From: Microbacterium psychrotolerans
GTDB taxonomy: Bacteria; Actinomycetota; Actinomycetes; Actinomycetales; Microbacteriaceae
Direction of reading: 5' to 3'
DNA length: 64,000 nucleotides
NCBI RefSeq assembly: GCF_031085295.1
Contig: NZ_JAVFWO010000003.1
Location: 62,001-126,000, forward strand
Below are positions 8,008-17,112 of this stretch, piece by piece. The notes beneath the pieces were generated by a model, which worked only from the letters and a program-made list of their open reading frames with translations, had not been told where the DNA came from and ran no database searches. The translations under genes were made by a program, and so were the position numbers. Within the stretch, counting starts at the first letter, position 1, and each line of letters begins with the position of its first letter.

Positions 8008-9184
8008 CGGCGGCAGCCTTCACCTCGTTGTAGATCTCGACGCGGGTCGTCTGCGAGTCGTTGAGCTCCTGCTCGTGCATGGTCTCGAGCTGCTCGGGGC
8101 TGAAGAAGATCATGTCGGTGTACTCCAGGCCGCTCTCCTCGGCCGCGGCCTGCATGTCCTTGCCGCCCACGTTGTAGCCGATGTAGTCGAGGTTGAGGGC
8201 GAGGTTCTCCGGCGCCATGGAGTAGTTGATGAAGGCGTGAGCCGCCTCGGGGTGCGGCGCTCCCGCGGCGATCGCCCAGTTGTCCATCCACAGCTCGGTC
8301 ACGGGGCCGGGGAGCACCCACTGCCAGCGCTCGGGCTCGCTCGATTCCATCAGACCCAGGCGTGCGTCGCCGTTCCACGCCTGCATCAGCACCTGCGTGC
8401 CCTGCGGGATCGCGTTCGTGCCCGGGTAGGAGTCGAACGCCGAGATGTGCGGCGCGATCTGCTCCACGAGGAAGGCGCGGCAGGCTTCGAGCTCGTCGGG
8501 GTCCTCGGTGTTCCAGTCCAGGTCGTTGGCCCAGAAGTACGAGCCGATGATGCCCGCGGGGTCGTCCGACATCGCCGTCTTGCCGCTCGCCTCGTTCTGC
8601 GCGGCGTCGAAGAAGTCGTTCCACGTCGTCAGCTCGCGGGTGATGACCGTCTTGTCGTAGACGTATCCGGTCGTTCCCCACGCCTTGCAGACCGAGTAGT
8701 CGTTGCCCGGATCCCAGGCACGGCCGAGGAAGGCTGGATCCATGTTCGACATGTTCGGCAGAAGCTCCTTGTTGAACTTCGTCAGCAGGCCGTTCTCGAT
8801 CATCTGCGGGATGAAGACGCCGGTCGGCACGACGATGTCGTAGCCCGAGGTGCCCTTCGCGGCGACCAGCTTCGCGATGAGCTCCTCGTTCGAGGAGTAC
8901 GAGTCGAGGGTGACCTTGGGTCCGAGCTCGTCGGTGAATCCCTCGACGACGTCCGGCGAGTCGTACTCGCCCCACGTGTACACCGACAGGCTCCCCTCCA
9001 GGTCTCCGCCGGTGGCCTGTGGCGCGGGCGACCCGCCGCCGCCCGGCGTGCAGGCGGCGAGCACGGCGGTGCCGCCGGCGAGTGCCGCGAAGCTCAGGAA
9101 GCGGCGCCGCGAGAGCTCGCGCGCGATCACGGGCGCGGCAGCCTCGGGAGCGAGGATGCGAAGCGGCGTACGAGGCTGGGTCAT
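8000..9184 (-). CDS. potD: Polyamine-type ABC transporter substrate-binding lipoprotein, PotD family
   Basis: This 394-residue protein has a twin-arginine-like signal (SRRRFLSFAA, residues 25-34) followed by a lipobox ending at C45 (AVLAAC), so it is probably a Tat-exported lipoprotein. The mature part starts with a Gly/Pro linker and LSVYTWGEYDSPDVVEGF, the usual PotD start. Aromatic residues for amine binding are plausible in WGEYDSPD and WMDNWAIAAGA. It binds the amine outside the membrane and delivers it to PotBC. It follows potA after a 99-nt spacer containing GTCGGGTCGGG-type short repeats. Confidence 0.88.
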   Translation of the reverse strand: MTQPRTPLRILAPEAAAPVIARELSRRRFLSFAALAGGTAVLAACTPGGGGSPAPQATGGDLEGSLSVYTWGEYDSPDVVEGFTDELGPKVTLDSYSSNEELIAKLVAAKGTSGYDIVVPTGVFIPQMIENGLLTKFNKELLPNMSNMDPAFLGRAWDPGNDYSVCKAWGTTGYVYDKTVITRELTTWNDFFDAAQNEASGKTAMSDDPAGIIGSYFWANDLDWNTEDPDELEACRAFLVEQIAPHISAFDSYPGTNAIPQGTQVLMQAWNGDARLGLMESSEPERWQWVLPGPVTELWMDNWAIAAGAPHPEAAHAFINYSMAPENLALNLDYIGYNVGGKDMQAAAEESGLEYTDMIFFSPEQLETMHEQELNDSQTTRVEIYNEVKAAAGA

Positions 9185-9283
9185 CGGGTACTCCTGGTCG
9201 GGTCGGGAGCCGGAGAGGCGGATGCCGCGGCTGGGGGCGTGCGTCGGGTCGGGCGTGCTGTTCGGGTCAGGCGGTCGGTCTGG

Positions 9284-10492
9284 TCAGGCTGTCGGGGGCG
9301 CGATGTAGCCGCCCTGCTCCGCGGCCGCGTCGTCGGCGGCGGGGAAGAGCAGCACGTGATGCGCTCCCCACGTGCACACCACGTGGTCGCCGACGGCCAG
9401 CGCCGGGGCGTCCGGCGTGGGCCTCCGGACGATCAGGCTCTGATCGGCGCCGAGCCGCACCAGGAACTGCATCGTGTCGCCGAGATGCGAGACGCCGATC
9501 AGCTCACCGCGGGTCGCGTTCGCCTCGGAGAGGCTCGCGCCGGTCGCCGTACCCGAGCCCGCCGAGGGGTCCTTCTCGATCCGGATGAATTCGGGCCGGA
9601 CGGCCGCCTCGCCGAGGTTCGTGCTGGTCAGCACGGGTGCCGCGGCGCGCACCAGCGCGTGGGGCGAGGTGATCGCCGCACCCGCCTCGGCCGCTGGGCC
9701 GCGGAAGAAGTTCTGCTGACCGACGAACGCCGCGACGTACGCCGACGCCGGACGCGCGTACACCGTGTCGGCGTCGGCGAGCTGCTCGATGCGGCCGGCA
9801 CGCATGATCGCGATGCGGTCGCTCATCGACAGGGCCTCGCCCTGGTCGTGCGTGACGAAGACGAACGTGATGCCCAGCCGCGACTGCAGGAGCTTCAGCT
9901 CGAGCTGCATCTCCTCGCGCAGCTGCCGGTCCAGCGCGCCGAGCGGCTCGTCGAGCAACAGCACCGCGGGGCGGTTCACCAGTGCCCGCGCGAGTGCGAT
10001 GCGCTGCTGCTGGCCGCCCGACAGCTGCGTGGGCTTCCGGTCGCCGAACCGCCGCATCTGCACCATGTCGAGCGCCTGCGTGACCCGCTCGCGCACCTCG
10101 GACTTCGGAGTGCGGCGCTGCTGAAGCCCGTACGCGACGTTCTCGGCGACCGACAGGTGCGGGAACAGGGCGTACGCCTGGAAGACCGTGTTGACGTCGC
10201 GCTTGTACGGGGGCGCCGCGAGCACCGAGCGTCCCGAGATGCGGATGTCGCCGGCATCCGGCTGCTCGAAGCCCGCGATCATCCGCAGCGTCGTCGTCTT
10301 GCCGCAGCCGGAGGGTCCCAGCAGCGAGATGAACTCACCCGGCTGGATCGTCAGCGACAGGTCGTCGACGGCGAGCTGCTCGCCGTAGTACTTCGTGATC
10401 CCCGACAGGACGACGGCCCCGCGCGCGGCCTCGCTCTCGCCGGGAACCTGCTCCGCGGGGTCTGCCGCCGCGGTCGCCGTGCCTGTGGACAT
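9284..10492 (-). CDS. potA: Polyamine-type ABC transporter ATP-binding protein, PotA family
   Basis: This 402-residue ATPase has Walker A GPSGCGKTT, signature LSGGQQQR, Walker B LLLDEPLGALD and switch FVTHDQGEA, followed by a C-terminal TOBE domain from about residue 280. It powers PotBC. ATG 10492 is preceded by GAGGTGACG; a GTG two codons upstream is possible, and longer frames upstream are not conserved. It is the first gene of the amine operon. The 287-nt upstream region holds two 15-bp direct repeats that may be operator sites. Confidence 0.88.
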   Translation of the reverse strand: MSTGTATAAADPAEQVPGESEAARGAVVLSGITKYYGEQLAVDDLSLTIQPGEFISLLGPSGCGKTTTLRMIAGFEQPDAGDIRISGRSVLAAPPYKRDVNTVFQAYALFPHLSVAENVAYGLQQRRTPKSEVRERVTQALDMVQMRRFGDRKPTQLSGGQQQRIALARALVNRPAVLLLDEPLGALDRQLREEMQLELKLLQSRLGITFVFVTHDQGEALSMSDRIAIMRAGRIEQLADADTVYARPASAYVAAFVGQQNFFRGPAAEAGAAITSPHALVRAAAPVLTSTNLGEAAVRPEFIRIEKDPSAGSGTATGASLSEANATRGELIGVSHLGDTMQFLVRLGADQSLIVRRPTPDAPALAVGDHVVCTWGAHHVLLFPAADDAAAEQGGYIAPPTA

Positions 10493-10638
10493 CGTCACCT
10501 CGTGAGGGTCCTTCTGGTCGCGGGCCGCGCAACGCTGCACGGCCGATCGGGTGTGTCGAGTATTCAATAGCGGGACGTGCCCACCCGCAACGCGGCCACC
10601 TCCGAACCAGACGATCCGGGGTGCGTGCGGCCTCCGGT

Positions 10639-10653
10639 GCGACAGTTCGTCCG
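10639..10653. repeat. Direct repeat copy 1, GCGACAGTTCGTCCG
   Basis: This 15-bp word is repeated exactly at 10730-10744, 91 bp away in the same orientation, upstream of potA. Each copy contains a GAC-N5-GTC dyad. Paired identical sites before an operon suggest cooperative binding of a regulator, possibly the PucR-type protein at 328-1989 (inference). Confidence 0.5.
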
Positions 10654-10725
10654 GACTTGTGTAACGGCCAGGAATCCGCGGTGTTTCAACGGTGCACCCC
10701 TCGGGGGTCGAAGGGATGCCGGTGC

Positions 10726-10749
10726 CCGGGCGACAGTTCGTCCGCCCGG
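10726..10749 (-). terminator. Hairpin after nei, possible terminator
   Basis: CCGGGCG (10726-10732) pairs with CGCCCGG (10743-10749) around a 10-nt loop, about 30 nt beyond the nei stop codon. No T-run follows, which is usual in high-GC actinobacteria. Confidence 0.45.
10730..10744. repeat. Direct repeat copy 2, GCGACAGTTCGTCCG
   Basis: This is an exact copy of the word at 10639-10653. This copy lies in the loop and flank of a hairpin (10726-10749) just after the nei stop, so part of the conservation could instead reflect the terminator. Confidence 0.5.
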
Positions 10750-10779
10750 CATCGTGATGAAAGCGTGCTGCAAGCGGCG

Positions 10780-11568
10780 TCAGCGCTGGCAGGACGGGCA
10801 CCAGAAGACGATGCGCTCACGGGTGGGATCGGCACCGAGGCTTCCGCCGCGGATGAGGGTCCCGCATCGCCGGCACGGCCGGCCCTCGCGGCGGTAGACC
10901 CAGGTCGATCGTCCGGGGCGCTCGTCGCCGGTGAACGTGCGGCCCGACCGGTTGCGGTTCGCGCGGATCATGCGCGCGCCGAGGTCCACGATGGCGGCGG
11001 CATCCGTCTCGTTCGCCGGCGTCGTGGGAAGGACGCCGCGCACGAACAGGATCTCGTTGACGTACTCGTTGCCGAAGCCGGCGATGTTGCGCTGATCCTG
11101 CAGGGCGACGTGTACCGCGCGGGTGTCGGCGGCGAGGCGCTGAGCCGCCTCGACCGGGTCCCACGAGTCGGACAGCGGGTCGGGGCCGAGGTACCCGACG
11201 AGCTCGTCCTCGTCGGCAGTGGGCACCACTTTGATGTCGGCGAGGTCGAAGCCGACGGTCTCCCACGCGGTGCCGTCCGGCGCCGTCGCGCCGATCACCG
11301 CGCGCGCACGGAACCCGGGCGCACGCCACCGCTCGCCGTGCCGGTACACGTGCCACTCGCCCTCCATCTTGAGATGGGTGTGCAGCGTCCACGAGCCGAT
11401 GCGGTGGAGCAGATGCTTGCCGCGCGAGACCACGCCGTGGACGACCTCGCCGCGAAGGTCGATCGTGGCCGCTTGCGGGACGCGCAGCTCGAACCGCGTC
11501 ACCGTCGCCCCCGCCAGTGCTGCGTCGAGGCGGCGGGCCGTGCGGAAGACGGTGTCGCCTTCAGGCAC
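10780..11568 (-). CDS. nei: Endonuclease VIII-like DNA glycosylase/AP lyase (Nei2 type)
   Basis: This 262-residue enzyme starts PEGDTVFR after the initiator. The N-terminal Pro and following Glu are the catalytic residues of the Fpg/Nei family. The PEGDT start with SRGKHLLHR near residue 50 is the Nei (endonuclease VIII) rather than the Fpg pattern. The helix-two-turn-helix region (NIAGFGNEYVNEILF) and a C-terminal zinc finger (CRRCGTLI... CPSC) are intact. It removes oxidised bases and nicks the strand in base-excision repair. GTG 11568 overlaps the end of lhr by 8 nt, so the two are co-translated. Mycobacterium tuberculosis also has lhr next to nei. Confidence 0.9.
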   Translation of the reverse strand: MPEGDTVFRTARRLDAALAGATVTRFELRVPQAATIDLRGEVVHGVVSRGKHLLHRIGSWTLHTHLKMEGEWHVYRHGERWRAPGFRARAVIGATAPDGTAWETVGFDLADIKVVPTADEDELVGYLGPDPLSDSWDPVEAAQRLAADTRAVHVALQDQRNIAGFGNEYVNEILFVRGVLPTTPANETDAAAIVDLGARMIRANRNRSGRTFTGDERPGRSTWVYRREGRPCRRCGTLIRGGSLGADPTRERIVFWCPSCQR

Positions 11569-14500
11569 GTGCGCCCGCCCGGTCCTCCGGCCCCGGAGCC
11601 TGGCGCGCCGCGGCACCCGCCGTGGGTCGGCGCAGGGTGAGGCCGCGCGGGGACTCCACGAAGCCGGCATCCCGCAGCGCCCTGCCGACCGCGGTGCCGT
11701 ACACGAAGGCGCCGTTGACCTGCTCGATCGTCAGGGTGTCGAGCCGTCGCGCGCGAGCGGTCGCGGCGAGGTCGCGCGTGGCGGCGGCGAGCACCGGTTC
11801 CTCGCCCGTGAACGCGAGCGCCGACTTTCCTCCGCGCTCCAGGTACAGGGCGAGCGCGCCGTCGACGAGCACGATGAGCGCACCTGCCTTGCGTCCGGGG
11901 CGATGCCCGACGCCCTCGAGCGCGGGCCATGCCAGCGCCGCACCGTACGGATTCGCGGGGTCGGTGGCGGCGAGCGTCACGCTGCGCAGCGGCGGCGGGT
12001 CGGAGAGGCCGGCGAACTCACGCAGCCGGTCGACGGTGGCGGAGGCGGCGAACTGCGCGGCGCCGAGCTTCTCGATGACGTAGCCGCGCCGGCAGTGGCC
12101 GGCTTCTTCGAAGCCGGCGAGCACGCGGTACGTCTGCGCGAACCCGCCCGGCACGCCCTCGGACTGCACCGCGCCGCGGGTGACGACGCCGTAGCGGTCG
12201 AGCAGGAGGCTCGCCGTCGCGGTCGCGCGCAGGGCGGCGTCGGGCTCGGCCGCCGGCAGCAGCGACCATCGTCCGCCGATCGCCGGCGGACGGGCGGGGA
12301 CGGATGCCGCGACGGACCGCACCGCGGCGCCCCGGTACAGGCGCGCCCGCGGGGTGCGTCTGCTGACGCGGTGCGCCTGCGAACCGCCTGACACGAGCGC
12401 CCGGACGGGAGCGAACGTGTCGTTGGTGATGCGTCCCGCCCAGGTGAGCCGCCACAGCGCCTCGACGACCGACTGCTCGTTCTCGGCGCCGGTCGCCTGC
12501 CGCAGCTGCGCGGCGAAGTAGGCGCCGCCGCCGTCGAGCGCGGCCAGCAGCTGGGCCTCGAGCGACCCCGGCGGGATCTCTTCGGCGTCGTCGGGCACGG
12601 AGAGCGTCAGCGGCACGGCGTCCGCCGGATGCAGCGCGATCCAGCCGTCGCGCCCCGGCAGCGTGCCGTGGCCCGACCAGATGACCTCGCCGGTGGCGGT
12701 CAGCTCGTCGAGCATCCCCGGCGTGTAGTCGGCGACCCGAGCCGGAAGCACGAGGGACTCCCAGGCGCTCGCGGGGATCGGGACGCCGGCCAGCTGCTCG
12801 ACGACCGCCGCCACGCCGTCGATGCCCTCCAGCGGCCGGGTGACGTGTTGCCACACAGGCAGGAACCGTGCGTAGGCATGCTGCGGCACCGGCTCGACGC
12901 TGCCGCGGATCGCCGCGAGGGAACGCATCCGCAGCCGGCGCAGCACCTCGGTGTCGCACCACTCCGCCTCGTCGCCCCGCGTTCCCGAGCCGTCGTCCGA
13001 GCCAGGGGGCGGGTCGGGCAGGAAGAAGCCGCTCGTGACCCTGCCCTGCGATTCGAGCCGCTGCAGGGTGTGACGGGCGACGGCGACGCCGATGCCGAGG
13101 CGGTCGGCCGCGGCATCCGCCGTGAAGGGCCCATGGGTGCGCGCGTAGCGGGCGAGCAGGTCGCCGAGCGGGTCGGCGACCGGCTCGAGGAACGCGGTGG
13201 GGATGCCCACCGGCAGAGCCACCCCGAGCGCATCGCGCAGACGCCCGGCGTCTTCGATCGCGGCGACGCGCGTCGCCCCGGCGATCGTCACCGGGATCGC
13301 GCGGCGCGAAGTGATCAGCGCGTCGAGGAGAGCGGATGCCTCGCCCGAGGTCGCGTGCGCATCCGCGACGCCGTCGCCCTCCGCCTCGAGCCGCAGGGCG
13401 GCCTCGGTCGCGTCGAGCGGACCCAGCAGACGCAGGAGGTCGGCGACGCCCTCCAGGCCGCGCGCGCGGCGCTCGGGATCGAGCCGCTGCGCCTCGCGCT
13501 CGAACTGGGCGATGACGTCAGGGTCGAGGAGCTCGCGCATCTCGACCTTGCCGAGCAGCTCCGACAGCAGCGCCGGGTCGACCGACAGCGCGGCGGCCCG
13601 GCGCTCGGCCAGCGGCGAATCGCCCTCGTACATGAAGGCGCCGACGTAGCCGAACAGCAGGTCGCGCGCGAACGGCGAGGGCTGCGCCGGTTCGGTCTCG
13701 ATGAGGCGGATGCGGCGCTCGCCGATGCCGCGCATGAGCCGCAGGAGGGCGGGGACGTCGTAGACGTCCTGCAGCACCTCGCGCAGCGTCTCGAGGATGA
13801 TCGGGAACGTCGGGTAGCGGCGGGCCACCTCGAGCAGCTGCGCAGAGCGCTGCCGCTGCTGCCACAGCGGGGTGCGCTTCCCGGGATTGCGCCGGGGCAT
13901 GAGCAGCGCCCGCGCCGCGCACTCCCGGAACCGCGAGGCGAACAGCGCGGAGCCGCCGACCTCCTCGGTCACGATCTGGTCGAGCTCATCGGGGTCGAAG
14001 ACGAAGAGGTCGGCTCCCGGCGGCTCGGCCGTGGCATCGGGAATCCTGGCGATGATGCCGTCGTCGCTGGCGACCGCGGATCCGTCGACCCCCAGCCGCT
14101 CGCGGATGCGGGCGTTGACGGCGAGCGCCCACGGCGCATGCACCTGCATGCCGTACGGGGAATGCAGGATGACGCGCCAATCGCCGACCTCGTCGCGCCC
14201 GCGCTCGACGGTCAGCTGACGGTCCGTCGGCAGCGTGCCGGTGGCCTCCCGCTGCTCTGCGAGGTAGGCCAGCAGGTTGTCCTGCGCGTACTCGTCGAGC
14301 CCGGCGTCGTGCAGGCGCGACTCGGCCTTCTCGGGCTTCGCGGTCGACACCTCGCGCGAGAACCTGCCGAGGGCCTCGCCGAGCTCGGCCGGACGGCCGA
14401 TGCCGTCGCCGTGCCAGAACGGCACCTTGCCGGGCTGGCCGAACGCGGGGACCACGTTGACGCGATCGTGCGTGATCTCGACGATGCGCCAGCTGGTCGT

Positions 14501-16420
14501 GCCGAGGGTGAACACGTCGTTCACGCGCGACTCGTAGACCATCTCCTCGTCGAGCTCGCCGACGCGGGCGTTCTGCGACTCACCGGCGATGAAGACGCCG
14601 AACAGCCCGCGGTCGGGGATCGTGCCGCCGCTGGTGACCGCGATGTGCTGAGCGCCCGGGCGCCCGGTGAGCACGCCCAGGTCGCGGTCCCAGACCACGC
14701 GCGGACGCAGCTCGGCGAACTCGTCGGACGGGAATCGCCCGGCGATGAGGTCGAGCGTGGCCTCGTAGGCCGACCGGGGGAGCGAGCGGAAGGGGGCGCT
14801 GCGCTTCAGCGTCTCGTACCAGCCCTCGACGTCGACGGGCGCGATGGCGGCGGCGGCCACCGTCTGCTGCGCCAGGATGTCGAGCGGGTTCTGCGGGATG
14901 GCGATCGCCTCGATCTGTCCGGCCAGCATCCGCTCGGTCACGATCGCGGTGTGCAGCACGTCGCCGCGGTGCTTCGGGAACAGTGCGGCACGACTGACCT
15001 CGCCCACCTGGTGGCCGGCGCGGCCGATGCGCTGCAGTCCGGATGCCGCACTCGGCGGCGCCTCGACCTGGATCACGAGGTCGACGGCGCCCATGTCGAT
15101 GCCCAGCTCGAGGCTCGAGGTCGCGACGACGCATCGCAGGACGCCCGACTTGAGCTCTTCCTCGACCTGCGCCCGCTGCTCCTTCGACACCGACCCGTGG
15201 TGCGCCTTCGCGAGCACGGGGTCGGCGCCCGCCGTCGCGCCGGCCTGCGCCATCATCGCCGCGGGGACCGCCTGCTCGGGGAGGTCGAGACCGAGGCGTT
15301 CGGAGTAGATCTCGTTGAGCCGGCCCGTGAGCCGTTCGGCGAGCCGGCGCGAGTTGCAGAACACGATCGTGGAGCGGTGCAGCAGGATGCGATCGACGAT
15401 GGCCTCTTCGACGTGCGGCCACACCGACCCGGTCATCTCGGTCTCGCCGGCGCCGGACGCCCGGCGCGGATCGCCTCCCGAACCAGCCGCGGCTCCGGAG
15501 CCGTCGGCGAACCAGTCCTCGTCGATCGCCTCCTCCGGCCCGTCGGCCGAGGACGCGGCATCCGGATCGGCCCAGGCGTCGTCGTCGGATCGGTACGGGC
15601 TGGGCGCGGGCGGCGGGTTCAGCATGTCGCCGATCGGCACGACGACCTTCATGTCGAACGCCTTCGTCGCGCGGGGCGCGACGATCTCGACCGGTTCGGC
15701 ACCACCGAGGAACCGGGCGACCTCGTCGATCGGACGGACGGTCGCCGACAGGCCGATGCGCTGGGCAGGCGGGGCCTCGGGAGCGAACGAGCGACGCAGC
15801 GCGTCGAGCCGCTCCAGGCTCACGGCCAGATGCGCGCCGCGCTTGGTCGCGGCGACGGCATGCACCTCGTCGACGATGACCGTGTGCACGTCGCGCAGAG
15901 TCTCGCCCGCACGGCTCGTCAGCATGAGGTAGAGCGACTCGGGGGTCGTGATGAGGATGTCGGGCGGGGTCTGAACCAGCTTGCGGCGGTCGCCCGCGGG
16001 GGTGTCGCCGGAGCGCACGCCCACCGTGACGTCGGGCACCGTGAGGCCCAGCCGGCGCGCGGACTGGCCGATGCCCACGAGCGGCGACCGGAGGTTGCGC
16101 TCGACGTCCACCCCCAGCGCTTTCAGCGGCGAGATGTAGAGGACGCGGGTCGCGGGGACTGCGGCAGCGTCGGTCCGTTTCTTCCTGCCGGAGGCGCTAG
16201 CGCTCGCCGGAGCGGCGGCCTTGTCATGGAAGATGCGGTCGATCGCCCACAGGAATGCCGACAGCGTCTTGCCGGAGCCGGTCGGCGCGACCACCAGTGC
16301 GTGCTTGCCCGCGGAGATGGCCTGCCACGCGCCCTTCTGGGCGTCGGTCGGGGCGTGGAAGGCGCCACGGAACCAGTCCTGCGTGGCAGGACCGAACCGC
16401 TCGAGGACGTCTCCCATCAC
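11561..16420 (-). CDS. lhr: Large Lhr-type ATP-dependent DNA helicase
   Basis: This 1619-residue superfamily 2 helicase has Walker A APTGSGKT (residues 45-52), DEVH box (184-187), motif III LSATV, and motif VI QRIGRAGHQ with HHGSVSKEQR before it. The long C-terminal part corresponds to the winged-helix, Lhr-core and DUF-type domains of full-length actinobacterial Lhr. Lhr translocates 3' to 5' on single-stranded DNA and unwinds RNA:DNA and DNA duplexes in repair. The last codons overlap nei, supporting a joint role in base-damage repair. An acidic, low-complexity insert near residues 275-330 separates the RecA-like domains. The long plus-strand frame opposite is a composition artefact apart from its last 157 codons. 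Confidence 0.93.
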   Translation of the reverse strand: MMGDVLERFGPATQDWFRGAFHAPTDAQKGAWQAISAGKHALVVAPTGSGKTLSAFLWAIDRIFHDKAAAPASASASGRKKRTDAAAVPATRVLYISPLKALGVDVERNLRSPLVGIGQSARRLGLTVPDVTVGVRSGDTPAGDRRKLVQTPPDILITTPESLYLMLTSRAGETLRDVHTVIVDEVHAVAATKRGAHLAVSLERLDALRRSFAPEAPPAQRIGLSATVRPIDEVARFLGGAEPVEIVAPRATKAFDMKVVVPIGDMLNPPPAPSPYRSDDDAWADPDAASSADGPEEAIDEDWFADGSGAAAGSGGDPRRASGAGETEMTGSVWPHVEEAIVDRILLHRSTIVFCNSRRLAERLTGRLNEIYSERLGLDLPEQAVPAAMMAQAGATAGADPVLAKAHHGSVSKEQRAQVEEELKSGVLRCVVATSSLELGIDMGAVDLVIQVEAPPSAASGLQRIGRAGHQVGEVSRAALFPKHRGDVLHTAIVTERMLAGQIEAIAIPQNPLDILAQQTVAAAAIAPVDVEGWYETLKRSAPFRSLPRSAYEATLDLIAGRFPSDEFAELRPRVVWDRDLGVLTGRPGAQHIAVTSGGTIPDRGLFGVFIAGESQNARVGELDEEMVYESRVNDVFTLGTTSWRIVEITHDRVNVVPAFGQPGKVPFWHGDGIGRPAELGEALGRFSREVSTAKPEKAESRLHDAGLDEYAQDNLLAYLAEQREATGTLPTDRQLTVERGRDEVGDWRVILHSPYGMQVHAPWALAVNARIRERLGVDGSAVASDDGIIARIPDATAEPPGADLFVFDPDELDQIVTEEVGGSALFASRFRECAARALLMPRRNPGKRTPLWQQRQRSAQLLEVARRYPTFPIILETLREVLQDVYDVPALLRLMRGIGERRIRLIETEPAQPSPFARDLLFGYVGAFMYEGDSPLAERRAAALSVDPALLSELLGKVEMRELLDPDVIAQFEREAQRLDPERRARGLEGVADLLRLLGPLDATEAALRLEAEGDGVADAHATSGEASALLDALITSRRAIPVTIAGATRVAAIEDAGRLRDALGVALPVGIPTAFLEPVADPLGDLLARYARTHGPFTADAAADRLGIGVAVARHTLQRLESQGRVTSGFFLPDPPPGSDDGSGTRGDEAEWCDTEVLRRLRMRSLAAIRGSVEPVPQHAYARFLPVWQHVTRPLEGIDGVAAVVEQLAGVPIPASAWESLVLPARVADYTPGMLDELTATGEVIWSGHGTLPGRDGWIALHPADAVPLTLSVPDDAEEIPPGSLEAQLLAALDGGGAYFAAQLRQATGAENEQSVVEALWRLTWAGRITNDTFAPVRALVSGGSQAHRVSRRTPRARLYRGAAVRSVAASVPARPPAIGGRWSLLPAAEPDAALRATATASLLLDRYGVVTRGAVQSEGVPGGFAQTYRVLAGFEEAGHCRRGYVIEKLGAAQFAASATVDRLREFAGLSDPPPLRSVTLAATDPANPYGAALAWPALEGVGHRPGRKAGALIVLVDGALALYLERGGKSALAFTGEEPVLAAATRDLAATARARRLDTLTIEQVNGAFVYGTAVGRALRDAGFVESPRGLTLRRPTAGAAARQAPGPEDRAGARA

Positions 16421-16476
16421 TCCATCTTCGTCGCGATCGCCGACATCCGGCCAGGGCGGGCCGCAACCCGGTCGCG

Positions 16477-16482
16477 TAGGAT
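16477..16482 (+). promoter_or_regulatory. -10-like hexamer TAGGAT before the proline-rich membrane protein gene
   Basis: TAGGAT lies 46 nt before the ATG at 16529, within the 108-nt divergent gap with lhr. The -35 region is not convincing. Confidence 0.35.
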
Positions 16483-16528
16483 CGGTGCTCGCGTGTCCCC
16501 CCGCACGCGCTCACCGCCGAGGATCGTG

Positions 16529-16999
16529 ATGGAGTCGACGCCCTCGAGCGGGTCGGAGACCCCGGCGCCGCTCACCCCTACGGCCACGCCCACGGGCGTC
16601 GACGCCTCGTGGGTGCGGTCGCGACGAGTGCAGACCTTCGCGCTCGGAGCGCTGGTCAGCGCGCTCGCGCTGTCGCTCGTGGTCGTGGTCACCGCGGTGT
16701 TCGGGGCGGTGCAGGGCGACCGCTCGCCCAGGCCCGCCGATCCCGCGCCCGCGTCGGAGGTGCGCGTCACTCCCCGGGCCTCGCCGCCCGCGCCGACATC
16801 GTCTCCCTCTCCCACTCCACCGGTTCCCCCTGCGGAACCGCAGCCGGATGCGGGTGACGACGGGCAGACCGATCCGGCGATCGAGCAGGCACCGGCTCCG
16901 GCGCCGACCGCGCCGGCGACGGAGGAGAGCGACTCCTCCAGCGGTCCCGGCAACAGCGGCAGCGCCCCCGGCCGCACCAAGGAGCCGAAGAAGCCCTGA
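16529..16999 (+). CDS. Small single-pass membrane protein with Pro/Ser/Thr-rich outer tail
   Basis: The frame encodes 156 residues: a short cytoplasmic start, basic residues VRSRRVQ near 29-35, one hydrophobic helix (TFALGALVSALALSLVVVV, about 36-54), then a disordered outside tail rich in Pro, Ala, Ser and acidic residues, ending in basic GRTKEPKKP. I chose ATG 16529 because GAGG precedes it by 6 nt; GTG 16526 is equally possible. No family was recognised. A cell-envelope role is inferred from topology only. It is divergent from lhr and convergent with the PspC genes. Confidence 0.6.
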   Translation: MESTPSSGSETPAPLTPTATPTGVDASWVRSRRVQTFALGALVSALALSLVVVVTAVFGAVQGDRSPRPADPAPASEVRVTPRASPPAPTSSPSPTPPVPPAEPQPDAGDDGQTDPAIEQAPAPAPTAPATEESDSSSGPGNSGSAPGRTKEPKKP

Positions 17000-17074
17000 C
17001 CCGCGGTCCGGTCGGCGTCCGATCGGGACCTCGGCCGTGCCGAAGCCGATCGGATCGGTGCGAGATCGCCGCGG

Positions 17075-17090
17075 GCGTCGGCGCCGACGC
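17075..17090. other. Perfect 16-bp palindrome between convergent genes
   Basis: GCGTCGGCGCCGACGC reads the same on both strands. It lies in the 113-nt gap between the convergent genes ending at 16999 and 17113. With no loop it is a poor terminator; it could be a protein-binding site or chance in GC-rich sequence. Confidence 0.3.
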
Positions 17091-17112
17091 GGCCGTCGCT
17101 CCCTGACCGACG

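Larger units (their letters stand above)
10493..10779 (-). promoter_or_regulatory. Promoter region of the pot/amine operon
   Basis: This gene-free stretch separates potA from nei. On the minus strand an AT-richer patch reading TATTGAATACT (complement of about 10558-10570) lies roughly 70 nt before potA. A TTGCGG about 15 nt further upstream could serve as -35, but spacing is not ideal. The region carries the half-site GACGATCC (10610-10617) found in the palindrome at 349-372, and two copies of GCGACAGTTCGTCCG. No open frame here looks coding. Confidence 0.4.

Noticed and set aside
8075..10570. An 831-codon plus-strand frame opposite potA and potD
   Set aside because: It is antisense to well-conserved transporter genes and has no recognisable domain.
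12629..16528. A very long open frame on the plus strand opposite lhr
   Set aside because: It is a GC-rich antisense shadow of a clear helicase gene; its product is low-complexity Arg/Gly/Ala/Asp without domains. Only the part from 16529 has a ribosome site and membrane-protein features.
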